In this document: piece after piece, positions 14,290 through 23,166 of the stretch
Layout of the letters: the number at the start of each line of letters is the position of its first letter
Numbering within the stretch: the first letter of the stretch is position 1
Assembly (NCBI GenBank): GCA_025360455.1
Contig: JANYCF010000131.1
Coordinates: 1 to 36,278, forward strand
Source: Opitutaceae bacterium
GTDB taxonomy: Bacteria; Verrucomicrobiota; Verrucomicrobiia; Opitutales; Opitutaceae
Direction of reading: 5' to 3'
DNA length: 36,278 nt
Translations under genes and position numbers: made by a program
Notes under the pieces: model-generated
Seen by the model: only the letters and a program-made list of their open reading frames with translations
What the model was told of the DNA's origin: nothing
The model's database searches: none

Positions 14290-16629
14290 CTATGATGCGG
14301 AGGCGGCAGCCAGCACCTGCATTGATCGACTGCCCGAGGGCGGGGTAAGCACGATTCCCAGCTGATCTGGCGTGGCGACGAAACCTGTCGGCGCTACAAC
14401 CGAGGCAAGTCCTGCCAGTTGCAAACGCCATGAGCCCACGCCCGGCCCTGCGAGGCCAACATCATAACTTTGCCCGGTCCGCTTCACGATGCAGCGTCCG
14501 CCGGCACCTCCTTGCCGGGTAGGAACATCACACGTCGCACTGACGCCATCCGCCAATTCATACACGCGGAAAGTGACTCCTTCCATGAACTCATAGTCCG
14601 GACAATCCTCTCGTCCCCCCAGTGCGAGAATGGTACCGGGACGAACATACAGGGGCAGACTAAGATAGTTATGGGCTTCCCGATACCATTGTCCGCCACT
14701 CTTGACTACCCCGGAAATGAGATGCGTCCATCGGCCAGCGGGGAGATAATATTCCACCATGCCGTCCGCACTCAGCACCGGCGCGACCAACAAAGCCCCA
14801 CCGAGGAGATACTGGCGATCAAGGGTCGCGCAGGCTGGATCGTCAGGAAATTCCAACGCCATAGCCCGCATCATGGGGATTCCTTCCTGGTGCGCTTCCA
14901 CGGCGGCACCGAACAGATAAGGCATCAGCCGGCACTTCAGTTTCGTGAAAAAGCGCAGCACATCACAGGCTTCACCATTGTAATGCCAAGGCACCCGATA
15001 GGAAGTACTCCCATGCAGTCGGCTATGCGATGAGAGCAACCCAAACGCCACCCATCGCTTATAGACCGACGGATCGGGCAGACCTTCAAAGCCGCCAATA
15101 TCGTGACTCCAGAAACCAAAGCCGCACAAACTGAGCGAGAGTCCGCCGCGCAAACTTTCCGCCATCGACTCAAACGTCGAGTGGCAGTCACCACCCCAAT
15201 GCACCGGCAAGCGCTGACCCGAGGCATAGGTTGCTCGGGCAAACAACACCGCGTCGCCCTTGCCCCGCACTGCTTCGAGGAGATGAAAAACGGTTTCGTT
15301 ATAAAGGATCGGATAAAGATTATGCATTCCTACCGGATCAGATCCGTCATGATAAACCACATCGGTCGGAATGCGCTCGCCAAAATCCGTTTTTAAGCAA
15401 TCCACGCCCATCTCCAACAACCCTCGCAGAAGACCCGCATACCAGGCGCACGCCGCCGGATTGGTGAAATCCACAATCGCCATACCGGGTTGCCACTGAT
15501 CCGTCTGCCAAACGTCACCATTCGGTTTCTTTAGGAAATATCCCCCTTTGCGACCTTGTTCAAACAATGGCGAACGCTGAGCAATGTAGGGATTGATCCA
15601 CACACACACTTTCAGGCCGCGGTCATGCAGTCTTCGCAGCATCCCAATAGGATCAGGGAACGTGCGGGCATCCCACTCGAAGCTGCACCAATCAAATTCT
15701 CTCATCCAAAAACAATCGAAGTGGAATACCTGTAAGGGCAGATCACGCTCCTTCATCCCATCCAGGAAACTCATCACGGTGGCCTCATCGTAATTCGTCG
15801 TGAACGAAGTCGACAGCCAAAGCCCGAAAGACCACGCCGGAGGCAACGCCGGGCGTCCCGTGAGCGCGGTCAGCCGGCGCAGCACATCCTTGGGCGTCGG
15901 CCCATTAATAATAAAATATTCCAGATGTTCGCCCGCCAAACTGAACTGTACGCGCGACACTTTTTCCGAGGCGACCTCAAATGCGACCGGTCCGGTCTCA
16001 TTCACCAGCACGCCATAGCCGCGATTCGTCAAATAAAACGGTACGGCTTTGTACACCTGTTCACTGCCCGTGCCTCCGTCCTTGTTGGTGTTTTCCACGA
16101 CCTGACCGTTTTTCACGAAGGCCGTAAAACGCTCACCCAAGCCATAGACACACTCCCCCACGCCGAGGGAAAGCTGCTCATGCATGAAATTACCCTGACC
16201 CGGCCACTGCACGTAGCCCATGCCACGATGCCCACTGCTGGTGAGCACGCGGTCATTAGCCGTGAAGGAAACCTGCCAACCTTCCTGCCGCTTCACCCGT
16301 ACGGCCAGCCCACCGGATTCCAACACCGCTTCCTCCGGTTCTATCTTGATCGCAACTTTCGGTGCCACCATCGGCTCCAGCGGAATGTGCGGACCATGAT
16401 CAACGGCACCGACGTAATGCTCGATCCGCACCTTGATCACATCCGCCATCGGCGAGCTCAGCCGGATCGTCAGCAATGGCCCCTGCAACGTGTCGCCCCG
16501 GTGCCGGATCGGCCGCGTGGGTGCATGCACCACCAGCGTCTCACCCTCACGGGTGACATCATAGGCTTCAGCCGGATAGTGCCCTTGCACTCCGGGTTGC
16601 AGCATCCATGCGCCATCGGAAAATTTCAT
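14290..16629 (-). CDS. yicI: Alpha-xylosidase, GH31, YicI type
   Basis: The 779-residue protein aligns by eye with Escherichia coli YicI over almost its whole length, from the N-terminal MKFSDGAWMLQPG onward (E. coli about 772 residues). YicI releases alpha-linked xylose from isoprimeverose and similar xyloglucan fragments in the cytoplasm. The catalytic nucleophile should be D415 (KTDFGER) and the acid/base D481 (HWGGD), matching E. coli D416 and D482. The xylose-selecting pair Cys-Phe in HFDCFWM (C306, F307) is kept, which argues against alpha-glucosidase activity. No signal peptide is present. The ATG at 16629 is fixed by the YicI-like N-terminus. A strong terminator follows, and a LacI-like site lies 21-32 bp upstream. 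It is divergent from the GH95 gene. Confidence 0.95.
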   Translation of the reverse strand: MKFSDGAWMLQPGVQGHYPAEAYDVTREGETLVVHAPTRPIRHRGDTLQGPLLTIRLSSPMADVIKVRIEHYVGAVDHGPHIPLEPMVAPKVAIKIEPEEAVLESGGLAVRVKRQEGWQVSFTANDRVLTSSGHRGMGYVQWPGQGNFMHEQLSLGVGECVYGLGERFTAFVKNGQVVENTNKDGGTGSEQVYKAVPFYLTNRGYGVLVNETGPVAFEVASEKVSRVQFSLAGEHLEYFIINGPTPKDVLRRLTALTGRPALPPAWSFGLWLSTSFTTNYDEATVMSFLDGMKERDLPLQVFHFDCFWMREFDWCSFEWDARTFPDPIGMLRRLHDRGLKVCVWINPYIAQRSPLFEQGRKGGYFLKKPNGDVWQTDQWQPGMAIVDFTNPAACAWYAGLLRGLLEMGVDCLKTDFGERIPTDVVYHDGSDPVGMHNLYPILYNETVFHLLEAVRGKGDAVLFARATYASGQRLPVHWGGDCHSTFESMAESLRGGLSLSLCGFGFWSHDIGGFEGLPDPSVYKRWVAFGLLSSHSRLHGSTSYRVPWHYNGEACDVLRFFTKLKCRLMPYLFGAAVEAHQEGIPMMRAMALEFPDDPACATLDRQYLLGGALLVAPVLSADGMVEYYLPAGRWTHLISGVVKSGGQWYREAHNYLSLPLYVRPGTILALGGREDCPDYEFMEGVTFRVYELADGVSATCDVPTRQGGAGGRCIVKRTGQSYDVGLAGPGVGSWRLQLAGLASVVAPTGFVATPDQLGIVLTPPSGSRSMQVLAAASAS

Positions 16630-16649
16630 CGGGGTATAAAATGCGTAGG

Positions 16650-16661
16650 TTTAGCGATAAA
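16650..16661 (-). promoter_or_regulatory. Candidate LacI-type operator upstream of yicI
   Basis: TTTAGCGATAAA is a near-palindrome (TTTA-CG-TAAA frame) that starts 21 bp upstream of the yicI start codon. It differs at two or three positions from the two 12-mers before the receptor gene. The rest of the 449-bp divergent gap contains the inverted repeat, promoter and hairpin listed separately. Confidence 0.45.
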
Positions 16662-16825
16662 TCCAGCTTGGCAATACTTTATTGCACGGAAAATAAACAT
16701 TCTCCCTGTCGTCCCACGCAAGTGTTCTTCAATCGATTTTGTTCTATCATTGGACTCCGCTTCGCCCCGCCCGCGTAAATCACACCCGGCGGCAAGCTCA
16801 TCAAACTGTATTCATGTAGCCCGCT

Positions 16826-16894
16826 GCGGGAGGAGCATGCGCTTAATTTCATCGGCTACGCGTCCAGATAATCGAACGTCCATTCTCCTCCCGC
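16826..16894. repeat. Inverted repeat in the yicI-GH95 divergent gap
   Basis: GCGGGAGGAG (16826-16835) and its exact complement CTCCTCCCGC (16885-16894) are 49 bp apart. It could be a repeat element or a long hairpin; nothing links it firmly to regulation. Confidence 0.45.
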
Positions 16895-16985
16895 CGTGCC
16901 ATCACCACAAAGAGGAAGGGCGTTGCCCCACCGCGCCGGGCTGCCGCAGTTCTCAAACCAGCGCAGTGAGGGCAATGCGCTCCAC

Positions 16986-17015
16986 TTGCGAATGCTTCGT
17001 TACGCTCAGTATAAT
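16986..17015 (+). promoter_or_regulatory. Sigma-70-type promoter for the GH95 gene
   Basis: TTGCGA (16986-16991), an 18-bp spacer and a consensus TATAAT (17010-17015) form the best housekeeping promoter match I found in the window. The predicted start of transcription is near 17022, inside the left arm of a hairpin and about 57 nt before the ATG at 17079. Confidence 0.65.
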
Positions 17016-17019
17016 TTAT

Positions 17020-17045
17020 CCGGGCGAGTCAATCGAGTCGCCCGG
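17020..17045 (+). promoter_or_regulatory. Hairpin at the predicted 5' end of the GH95 transcript
   Basis: An 11-bp stem with one mismatch (17020-17030 with 17035-17045) closes a 4-nt loop exactly at the predicted transcription start. A second short palindrome, ACTTGGACTCCAAGT (17063-17077), ends 1 bp before the ATG at 17079. The first could be an operator or a 5'-stabilising stem; the second could hinder ribosome access. Both roles are inference. Confidence 0.45.
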
Positions 17046-17078
17046 AAATTCCGCGGGCATTGACTTGGACTCCAAGTA

Positions 17079-19532
17079 ATGTCACCCCACTGCCCCACGC
17101 TCGTTGCTCTCATGCGTATCCTCCTCTGTCTTTTGCTCTTCGCCTCGCCCTTCGCTCTCGCCGCAGAGCCGGCGTCCGCTGGCCCGGCTGCCGCTGACAC
17201 CTTTGCCTCCCTCGATATCCATGACCCACGGCGCGCCGTCGTCAGCGATCAACCGGCCACGCGCTGGGAACACGCTTTCTTGAGCGGCAATGGCCACACG
17301 GGAGCGATGGTCCTGGGTCAACCAATCGACGAATCCATCATCCTGAATCACGCCGGATTATTTCTGCCGTTCACACCTCCGCGCCCGCCACCCGACCAAG
17401 GCGCCATTTTGCCGGAGTTGCGCCCACTCTTCGCCGCAGGAAAATATCAACAAGCGGCCGACCGCGTTATCGCCCTCGCCCAAGACGAAGGTTACCACGG
17501 CACCCATTGGATCGATCCTTTCGTCCCAGCGTGTTCACTCCTCGTCCACCTGCCCGGCCGCGCCACGCCGCGCGACTATCTGCGCAGCACCGATTATCCC
17601 ACGGGCGTGGTCGGCACCCGCTGGACTGACGACCACGGCAGCGTCCGCCAACGTCTCTTCGTCTCACGCGCCGACGACATTGTCGTGCTGAAAATCGATT
17701 CCACCAGCGGTCCGATCGATGCCGATTTTTCTTTCACGCAGCACAACCCCGCTGTTTCCGCCAAAACCGAGACTCCGCCCGCCGACGCGTTCAGTGAAGT
17801 ATCCGCTACAGCCAACGGCCCGAACCTGGCCTTTCACTCGTCATTCGCCAAAGCTTGGCCCGGCAGCCCGCAAGGCTGCGCCGCCGACGCTCGCATCATC
17901 ACGCTCGGCGGCACCACAGAGTCCCACGGCAACCTCGTATCAGTGCGCGGCGCCCAATCCATTCTGGTTCTAACCCGGGTAACCGTGATCGCTGATGAGG
18001 CGCACCGCGACACGCTCGTCCCACTCCACGCCCTCGAAGCAATCACGCCTGACTACGATGTGCTGCTCGCCCGCCACGTCAAAATCCATGGGGCGATCTA
18101 TGATCGCATGCGCTTTGATCTCGGCGGTAGCGAAGCGGATCACCGGCTCCCATCCGCCAAACTCTTCGCCAAATCCAGCATCGGGCACACCTTGCCCGCT
18201 CTGCTCGAAAAGCAATTCTACGCCAGCCGCTACCTGATTCTTTCAAGCAGCGGCGACGAATTCCCTCCGGTCTTGCAAGGCATTTGGGGCGGCACTTGGA
18301 GCCCGCCATGGTCCAGCGGATTCACGCACGACGGCAATTTGCCCGTGGCTGTGATTGGCGATTTGCCCGGCAATATGCCGGAGGCGCTCCACGGATTTTT
18401 CGCCTATCACGAATCCCATCTCGCCGCCTACCGGGAAAATGCCCGCCGGCTTTTCCACACCCGCGGCATCGTCGCCCCGGCTCACTCCAGCAGCTTCGGC
18501 CTCGCGAATCACTTTGGTCCGAAATGGTGTCTCAACTTCTGGAGCGCCAGCGCGGGCTGGGCCGCGCATACTTTCTACGATTATTTTCTCTATACCGGCG
18601 ACCGCACTTTCCTGCGCGACCACGCCATTCCGTTCATGCGCGAGACCGCGCTCTTCTACGAAGATTTCCTGGCCGGCTCGGAGGGTCCCGATGGCAAAGT
18701 TAACTTCTCCCCCTCCTACTCGCCAGAAAACGAGCCGACCAATACCTCTTCCCAAGCCGCGATCAACGCCACGATGGATATCGCCGTCGCCCGCGAACTC
18801 CTCACGAATCTCATCGCCGCCTGCGAGCAAGAGCACCTCGACGCCGATGGCGTGATCCGCTGGCGCGCCCTCCTTGCCAAGCTGCCCGATTACCGCATCA
18901 ACGCGGACGGAGCGATTGCCGAATGGACGACTCCATTATTACAGGATAACTACGCCCACCGCCACATCTCCCATCTGTACGCACTCTACGACGGTCTGCC
19001 TCCTGCCATCGCAGCCGACCCAAAACTGATGAGCGCGTTCGGCGTCGCCCTGCAAAAACGCACGGATTGGCGCCGCCAGATCGGCGGCGGCGAAATGGCT
19101 TTCGGTCAGGCCCAGATGGGCGCGGTCGCCGCGAGTTTGCGACGGGCTGATCTCGCCTATGAAAACGTCGAAATGCTGGCCAACTGGTTTTGGTTTCCCG
19201 AGTCGATGATGACGTCGCACAATCCGCAATCACTGTTCAACACCGACATCGCGGGTGGCATTCCACAACTCTTCATCCGCATGCTCATCGACATCGAACC
19301 AGGCGAAATCACCTTGCTCCCCGCCCTACCCAACCAATGGCCGCACGGCTCGCTGTCCGGCGCGCTCGGCCGCGGGCAAATCGAAGTGCGCGAACTCACC
19401 TGGGACGGGAAATCCGTCCACGTTGCTTTACGCTCTGCCCTTACCCAGAAAATTAAACTCCATTTAGGTCTCACCACGCGCGAAATCGACTTGCCCGCCG
19501 GCGAAACCGTGAACGCCGAATTTCTCCGTTAA
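17079..19532 (+). CDS. Exported GH95-family glycosidase, probable alpha-L-fucosidase (divergent active site)
   Basis: The 817-residue product begins at 17079 or at the in-frame ATG 17112, which would start directly with the signal peptide MRILLCLLLFASPFALAA. An N-terminal beta-sandwich (about 45-320) precedes an alpha/alpha barrel and a C-terminal beta domain (ITLLPALPNQWPHG). Family marks include LQGIWGGTW, SYSPEN with the likely general acid E550, and HRHISHLYALY. The usual NIN segment is replaced by THDGNLP (N420), and the usual IDGNFGG by NTDIAGG (D723). GH95 enzymes remove alpha-1,2-L-fucose (some L-galactose), as found on xyloglucan galactose. The esterase follows after 12 bp, so the two are likely co-transcribed from the promoter at 16986. 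The family is confident; the exact substrate is not. Confidence 0.85.
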   Translation: MSPHCPTLVALMRILLCLLLFASPFALAAEPASAGPAAADTFASLDIHDPRRAVVSDQPATRWEHAFLSGNGHTGAMVLGQPIDESIILNHAGLFLPFTPPRPPPDQGAILPELRPLFAAGKYQQAADRVIALAQDEGYHGTHWIDPFVPACSLLVHLPGRATPRDYLRSTDYPTGVVGTRWTDDHGSVRQRLFVSRADDIVVLKIDSTSGPIDADFSFTQHNPAVSAKTETPPADAFSEVSATANGPNLAFHSSFAKAWPGSPQGCAADARIITLGGTTESHGNLVSVRGAQSILVLTRVTVIADEAHRDTLVPLHALEAITPDYDVLLARHVKIHGAIYDRMRFDLGGSEADHRLPSAKLFAKSSIGHTLPALLEKQFYASRYLILSSSGDEFPPVLQGIWGGTWSPPWSSGFTHDGNLPVAVIGDLPGNMPEALHGFFAYHESHLAAYRENARRLFHTRGIVAPAHSSSFGLANHFGPKWCLNFWSASAGWAAHTFYDYFLYTGDRTFLRDHAIPFMRETALFYEDFLAGSEGPDGKVNFSPSYSPENEPTNTSSQAAINATMDIAVARELLTNLIAACEQEHLDADGVIRWRALLAKLPDYRINADGAIAEWTTPLLQDNYAHRHISHLYALYDGLPPAIAADPKLMSAFGVALQKRTDWRRQIGGGEMAFGQAQMGAVAASLRRADLAYENVEMLANWFWFPESMMTSHNPQSLFNTDIAGGIPQLFIRMLIDIEPGEITLLPALPNQWPHGSLSGALGRGQIEVRELTWDGKSVHVALRSALTQKIKLHLGLTTREIDLPAGETVNAEFLR

Positions 19533-19544
19533 CCCCCTCCCCTC

Positions 19545-21470
19545 ATGCTCCTCGCCGCCCTCACCCTTGGTGGACTTTTCACCGACCACATGGTCCTGCA
19601 ACGCGGTCGCGCCAACGCGGTCTGGGGCTCCGACCAGCCGCAGCAAATCATCACTCTTACGGTTGAAGGCGCGAAGAAAACTCCCGCTCCTGTTCAAATC
19701 ACCGTCAGCGCAGACGGCACGTGGCAACTCGCCTGTCCCGAACTACCCACCGGCGGTCCGTATCGACTGCATATCAAAGGCAGCTCCGAACGCGTGATCG
19801 ACGATGTCCTCGTCGGGGATGTATGGCTCGCCTCCGGCCAGTCCAATATGGAATTCCCTCTCGCGCGCGCGAATCAATCCGACCAGGAAATCGCTACGGC
19901 CCAATTCCCCTCGATCCGCGTCGCCAAAATTCCCCAAACCACTGCACGCACCCCGCAAGCCAACCCCACCACCGAATGGCAGATCACAACTCCTGCGCAC
20001 GCAGGCTCCTTCACCGCCGTCGGATATTTCTTTGCCCGCGAACTCCATCAACACACAGGCATCCCCATCGGCATTATTGACTCCACTTGGGGCGGCACTC
20101 GCGTCGAAGCCTGGGCCAGTCACGAAGGGCTCCGCGCCGCCATGCCCGAATTGGATGACACGCTCGCGCGGATCGCCGCCGCCGATCCCGATCTGCCACG
20201 CATCACCGCCGATTATCAGGCCAAAGTTTCTGCTTGGGCGCTGACGAACTTTCCGCAAGACACCGGCAATCTCGGCGAAGCCAAGGGATGGGCGAAACTA
20301 GAATGTGACACTCATGCGTGGCGCACGATGGCCGTGCCCAACGCCTGGCAGGCCCAAGGGTTTGTCGCCAATGGCGCCGCGTGGTACCGCCGGATGATCG
20401 ATGTACCACTCACTGCCGCCGGCCATGATCTTGTTCTGAATCTCGGTAAAGCGGACGATTTCGACACGACCTACTTCAACGGTGAAAAAGTCGGCGCCAT
20501 CGGCGCAGAGACACTCGCCTCCTATCAAATCCCCCGCCGTTACACCGTCCCCGGACGTCTCGTGCACGCCGGCGCTAATGTTATTGCCGTGCGTGTTTTC
20601 GATAATTTCGGCGAAGGCGGTTTACTCGGGCCCGCCAACGGGATGTTTGCGGAAATCGGGAGCACCCGCGTATCACTCGCCGGACCGTGGCAATGGCAGG
20701 TGGAACGAGAAATCCCGCTCGTCTCGAGTGATATTTTTCGCACGCACCCCGCGCCGCCACCTGAACTCGATGGCCAAAACACCCCGACCGCGCTCTTCAA
20801 TGGCATGATCGCCCCGCTCATTCCTTACGGCCTGCGCGGTTTCATCTGGTATCAGGGCGAAGCCAATGTCCTCGCCCACGCCAGTTATCAGGCTCGCTTC
20901 ACCGCCATGATCCGCGACTGGCGCGCGCGCTGGGGTGAAGGCACCTTGCCGTTCTATTTCGTCCAACTGGCGAGCTTCACCGAAAATTCCTCCTGGCCCT
21001 ATCTCCGCGAAGCCCAGACCGCGACCCTCTCCGAGCCCGAAACCGGCATGGCCTCAGCCATCGACATTGGTGAAATCCACGACATTCATCCGCGCAACAA
21101 ACAGGACGTCGGCCACCGCCTCGCCCTCCTCGCCCGCGCCCAAGTGTACGGTGAGAAAAAACTGGTTGCCTCCGGCCCAACCTTCGCCCGCTGCGAAATC
21201 ACCGGCAACACCGTCCACCTCCACTGGAATACCGCCACAGGCCTGCGCACGCATGACGGCGCAAAAGCGGTGAAAGGCTTCACCCTCGCCGGAGCCGATG
21301 GCCACTCCCATCCCGCCGAGGCGCGCATCGAAGGGGATACCGTTGTCGTGACCTCGGCCGCAGTACCCACGCCGCAAACCCTGCGTTACGCCTGGGTCGA
21401 CTGGCCTGAAGTGAATTTGGAAAACGCCGCCGGCTTGCCCGCCGCCCCGTTCCGTACGGATAGTTATTGA
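19545..21470 (+). CDS. SGNH/sialate-O-acetylesterase-type carbohydrate esterase
   Basis: The 641-residue protein of the SASA family has the nucleophile serine S100 in SGQSNMEF, the WYQGEAN block (435-441) and the catalytic Asp/His pair D513 and H515 in DIHPRNK. A jelly-roll insertion (about 255-375, with AAWYRRMIDVPL and DDFDTTYFNGEKVG) splits the catalytic domain, as in many long members. Members deacetylate sugars; beside fucosidase, galactosidase and xylosidases the likely substrate is acetylated galactose of xyloglucan, not sialic acid (inference). The start leaves only about six residues before the mature-like LTLGGLFTDHMVLQ, so no signal peptide is visible, and extending upstream would run into the GH95 gene. 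It is probably cytoplasmic. Confidence 0.88.
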   Translation: MLLAALTLGGLFTDHMVLQRGRANAVWGSDQPQQIITLTVEGAKKTPAPVQITVSADGTWQLACPELPTGGPYRLHIKGSSERVIDDVLVGDVWLASGQSNMEFPLARANQSDQEIATAQFPSIRVAKIPQTTARTPQANPTTEWQITTPAHAGSFTAVGYFFARELHQHTGIPIGIIDSTWGGTRVEAWASHEGLRAAMPELDDTLARIAAADPDLPRITADYQAKVSAWALTNFPQDTGNLGEAKGWAKLECDTHAWRTMAVPNAWQAQGFVANGAAWYRRMIDVPLTAAGHDLVLNLGKADDFDTTYFNGEKVGAIGAETLASYQIPRRYTVPGRLVHAGANVIAVRVFDNFGEGGLLGPANGMFAEIGSTRVSLAGPWQWQVEREIPLVSSDIFRTHPAPPPELDGQNTPTALFNGMIAPLIPYGLRGFIWYQGEANVLAHASYQARFTAMIRDWRARWGEGTLPFYFVQLASFTENSSWPYLREAQTATLSEPETGMASAIDIGEIHDIHPRNKQDVGHRLALLARAQVYGEKKLVASGPTFARCEITGNTVHLHWNTATGLRTHDGAKAVKGFTLAGADGHSHPAEARIEGDTVVVTSAAVPTPQTLRYAWVDWPEVNLENAAGLPAAPFRTDSY

Positions 21471-21514
21471 GGTGGAATATTTTCTTGGTCTGACACCCCG
21501 ACGCAGGGTGGGAG

Positions 21515-21572
21515 CGTAGCGGCGAGCGCCAGCAAGCCGACGTGCCACGACTCGCTGGCGCTCGTCGCTACG
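21515..21572. repeat. Long hairpin between convergent genes
   Basis: A 19-bp arm at 21515-21533 is complementary at 18 of 19 positions to 21554-21572, around a 20-nt loop. It lies between the converging esterase and GH1 genes and has no T-run, so it is a REP-like element or a bidirectional transcription block. Confidence 0.6.
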
Positions 21573-21624
21573 TGGGACAGGTGAGAACGCTAAGTCCGGC
21601 AGGGATATTCTTATTCCCATCTTT

Positions 21625-21704
21625 GGTAGGGCGAACCCTCCGGGTGAGCCGCGCATCGACCGCAGATAATTCACCTCGGCTCGGCAGGGACGCCTCGCCC
21701 TACC
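21625..21704. repeat. REP-like element with inverted ends
   Basis: GGTAGGGCGA (21625-21634) and TCGCCCTACC (21695-21704) are exact inverted repeats bounding 80 bp. Internal arms GAGCCG and CGGCTC also pair. With the hairpin at 21515 it fills most of the convergent gap 21471-21737. Confidence 0.6.
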
Positions 21705-21737
21705 TCAATCTCAAAAGCAGCGAAAGCCCCACGCTCC

Positions 21738-23114
21738 TCACACGATCCGATTCTCCCGCATGATTGCGGAATAGTAATGAGCGGAAAGTTTCGGCGTTCG
21801 CTTTTGCGTGGCGTAGTCCACGTGCACGATGCCGAAGCGTCGCTCATAACCATCCTGCCATTCGAAGTTATCCATGAATGACCAGAGAAAATAACCGTCG
21901 ACCGGCACACCGTCGTTGATCGCCCGCTGCAACTCGCGCAGGTGCCCGCGCAGATAATCGCGGCGATGCAGATCGAACACCTCGCCATTGACCACGGGCT
22001 CATCGTTGTACCCGCAACCATTTTCTGTGACGTAGAGCGAAGTCGCCCCGTAGGTTTCGTGGGCCAAGCGCGTACCCCAATACATCACCTGTGGCGCGAG
22101 GTGCAGCCAGGGACTGTCGGCCACCGGGTAATGCACCGGCAAAGGAATTTCCTGCGGACGGCCATCCGCCCCGGCCCGGACAAAGGTGCCGGTATATAAA
22201 TTCAAGCCGAGAAAATCCGTCGGCTGGCTGATCAACGCAAAATCCCCTTCCTCCACGCGCGGCGCATCCGCCCCGCACCGCGCCAGATATTTCGGCGAAT
22301 AACCGCCGGCATAGATCGCCCCGAGCAAATGAATATTCTTCTCCGCGTACCACGTGCGCGCCGCTGCGATATCCGCCGGCGTCTCGGTTACTGGCATGCA
22401 GATCGTGCTATTGTCCGTCAGTCCCACCCGCGCACCCGGACCGCCCAACTGGCGCACCGCGCGCACCGCATGACCATGACACAGCAGAGCGTGATGGTAC
22501 GTTTGATTGAGTTCGGCGGGTGAAACCTTGCGGCCCGGCGCCTGCACACAGACATCGTAGGACAACCAGGTGAAGCAGCGGATTTCATTTAGCGTGATCC
22601 AGTTTTTTACCTTGCCGCCAAAGGCCTTGACCACCGTTTCAGCATAATTCGCGAAAGCCTTCACGGTCACTGCACTCGTCCAACCGCCGCGATCCTCAAG
22701 CGCCTGCGGCAGATCCCAGTGAAAAAATGTCACCCAAGGCGTAATCCCTTCCGCCACCATCGCGTCGAGCAACCGGTGATAGTAATCTACACCTGCTTGG
22801 TTTAGTGCCCCATCACCGGTCGGATACAGCCGGGGCCACGAGATGGAAAGCCGGTAGTTTTTCACGCCGAGCTGACGCATCAGCGCAAAGTCCTCCTTGA
22901 AACGGTGGTAGTGGTCGCAGGCCACGTCCAAGGTGTCGCCGTTATGAACCTTGCCCGGCATCCGGGAAAACCGGTCCCAGATCGACTCGCCTTTGCCCTC
23001 GGTGAAAGCGGCGCCTTCAATCTGGGCCGCCGCCGCAGCTACGCCCCAGACAAAATTTTGCGGAAATGTTCCGGCCGGATTGAGCGCAACGCCTGAATTA
23101 AGAAAGTGATTCAC
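21738..23114 (-). CDS. Beta-glucosidase, GH1
   Basis: The 458-residue protein has the usual GH1 length and a single TIM barrel. It opens with FPQNFVWGVAAAAAQIEGA and carries the acid/base E177 in TLNEI and the nucleophile E364 in YVTENG, plus the C-terminal DNFEWQDGYERRFGIVHVDY. There is no signal peptide, so it acts in the cytoplasm, most likely on cello-oligosaccharides or xylose-stripped glucan cores. The residue after the acid/base is Ile (NEIRC), where nearly all family members have Pro. The start was chosen because the barrel begins about 16 residues later. It is divergent from the GH2 gene, with a candidate operator in the shared 110-bp gap, and converges on the esterase. Confidence 0.95.
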   Translation of the reverse strand: MNHFLNSGVALNPAGTFPQNFVWGVAAAAAQIEGAAFTEGKGESIWDRFSRMPGKVHNGDTLDVACDHYHRFKEDFALMRQLGVKNYRLSISWPRLYPTGDGALNQAGVDYYHRLLDAMVAEGITPWVTFFHWDLPQALEDRGGWTSAVTVKAFANYAETVVKAFGGKVKNWITLNEIRCFTWLSYDVCVQAPGRKVSPAELNQTYHHALLCHGHAVRAVRQLGGPGARVGLTDNSTICMPVTETPADIAAARTWYAEKNIHLLGAIYAGGYSPKYLARCGADAPRVEEGDFALISQPTDFLGLNLYTGTFVRAGADGRPQEIPLPVHYPVADSPWLHLAPQVMYWGTRLAHETYGATSLYVTENGCGYNDEPVVNGEVFDLHRRDYLRGHLRELQRAINDGVPVDGYFLWSFMDNFEWQDGYERRFGIVHVDYATQKRTPKLSAHYYSAIMRENRIV

Positions 23115-23166
23115 CGGAACAAACCAATGACCGCTTCAACAAAGACAAGCGTGGAAAAAACCATGA

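Noticed and set aside
15925..17079. A 384-residue plus-strand open frame running into the GH95 start
   Set aside because: Most of it is antisense to the YicI-type gene and then crosses the divergent regulatory gap; the protein is His/Arg-rich without any domain.
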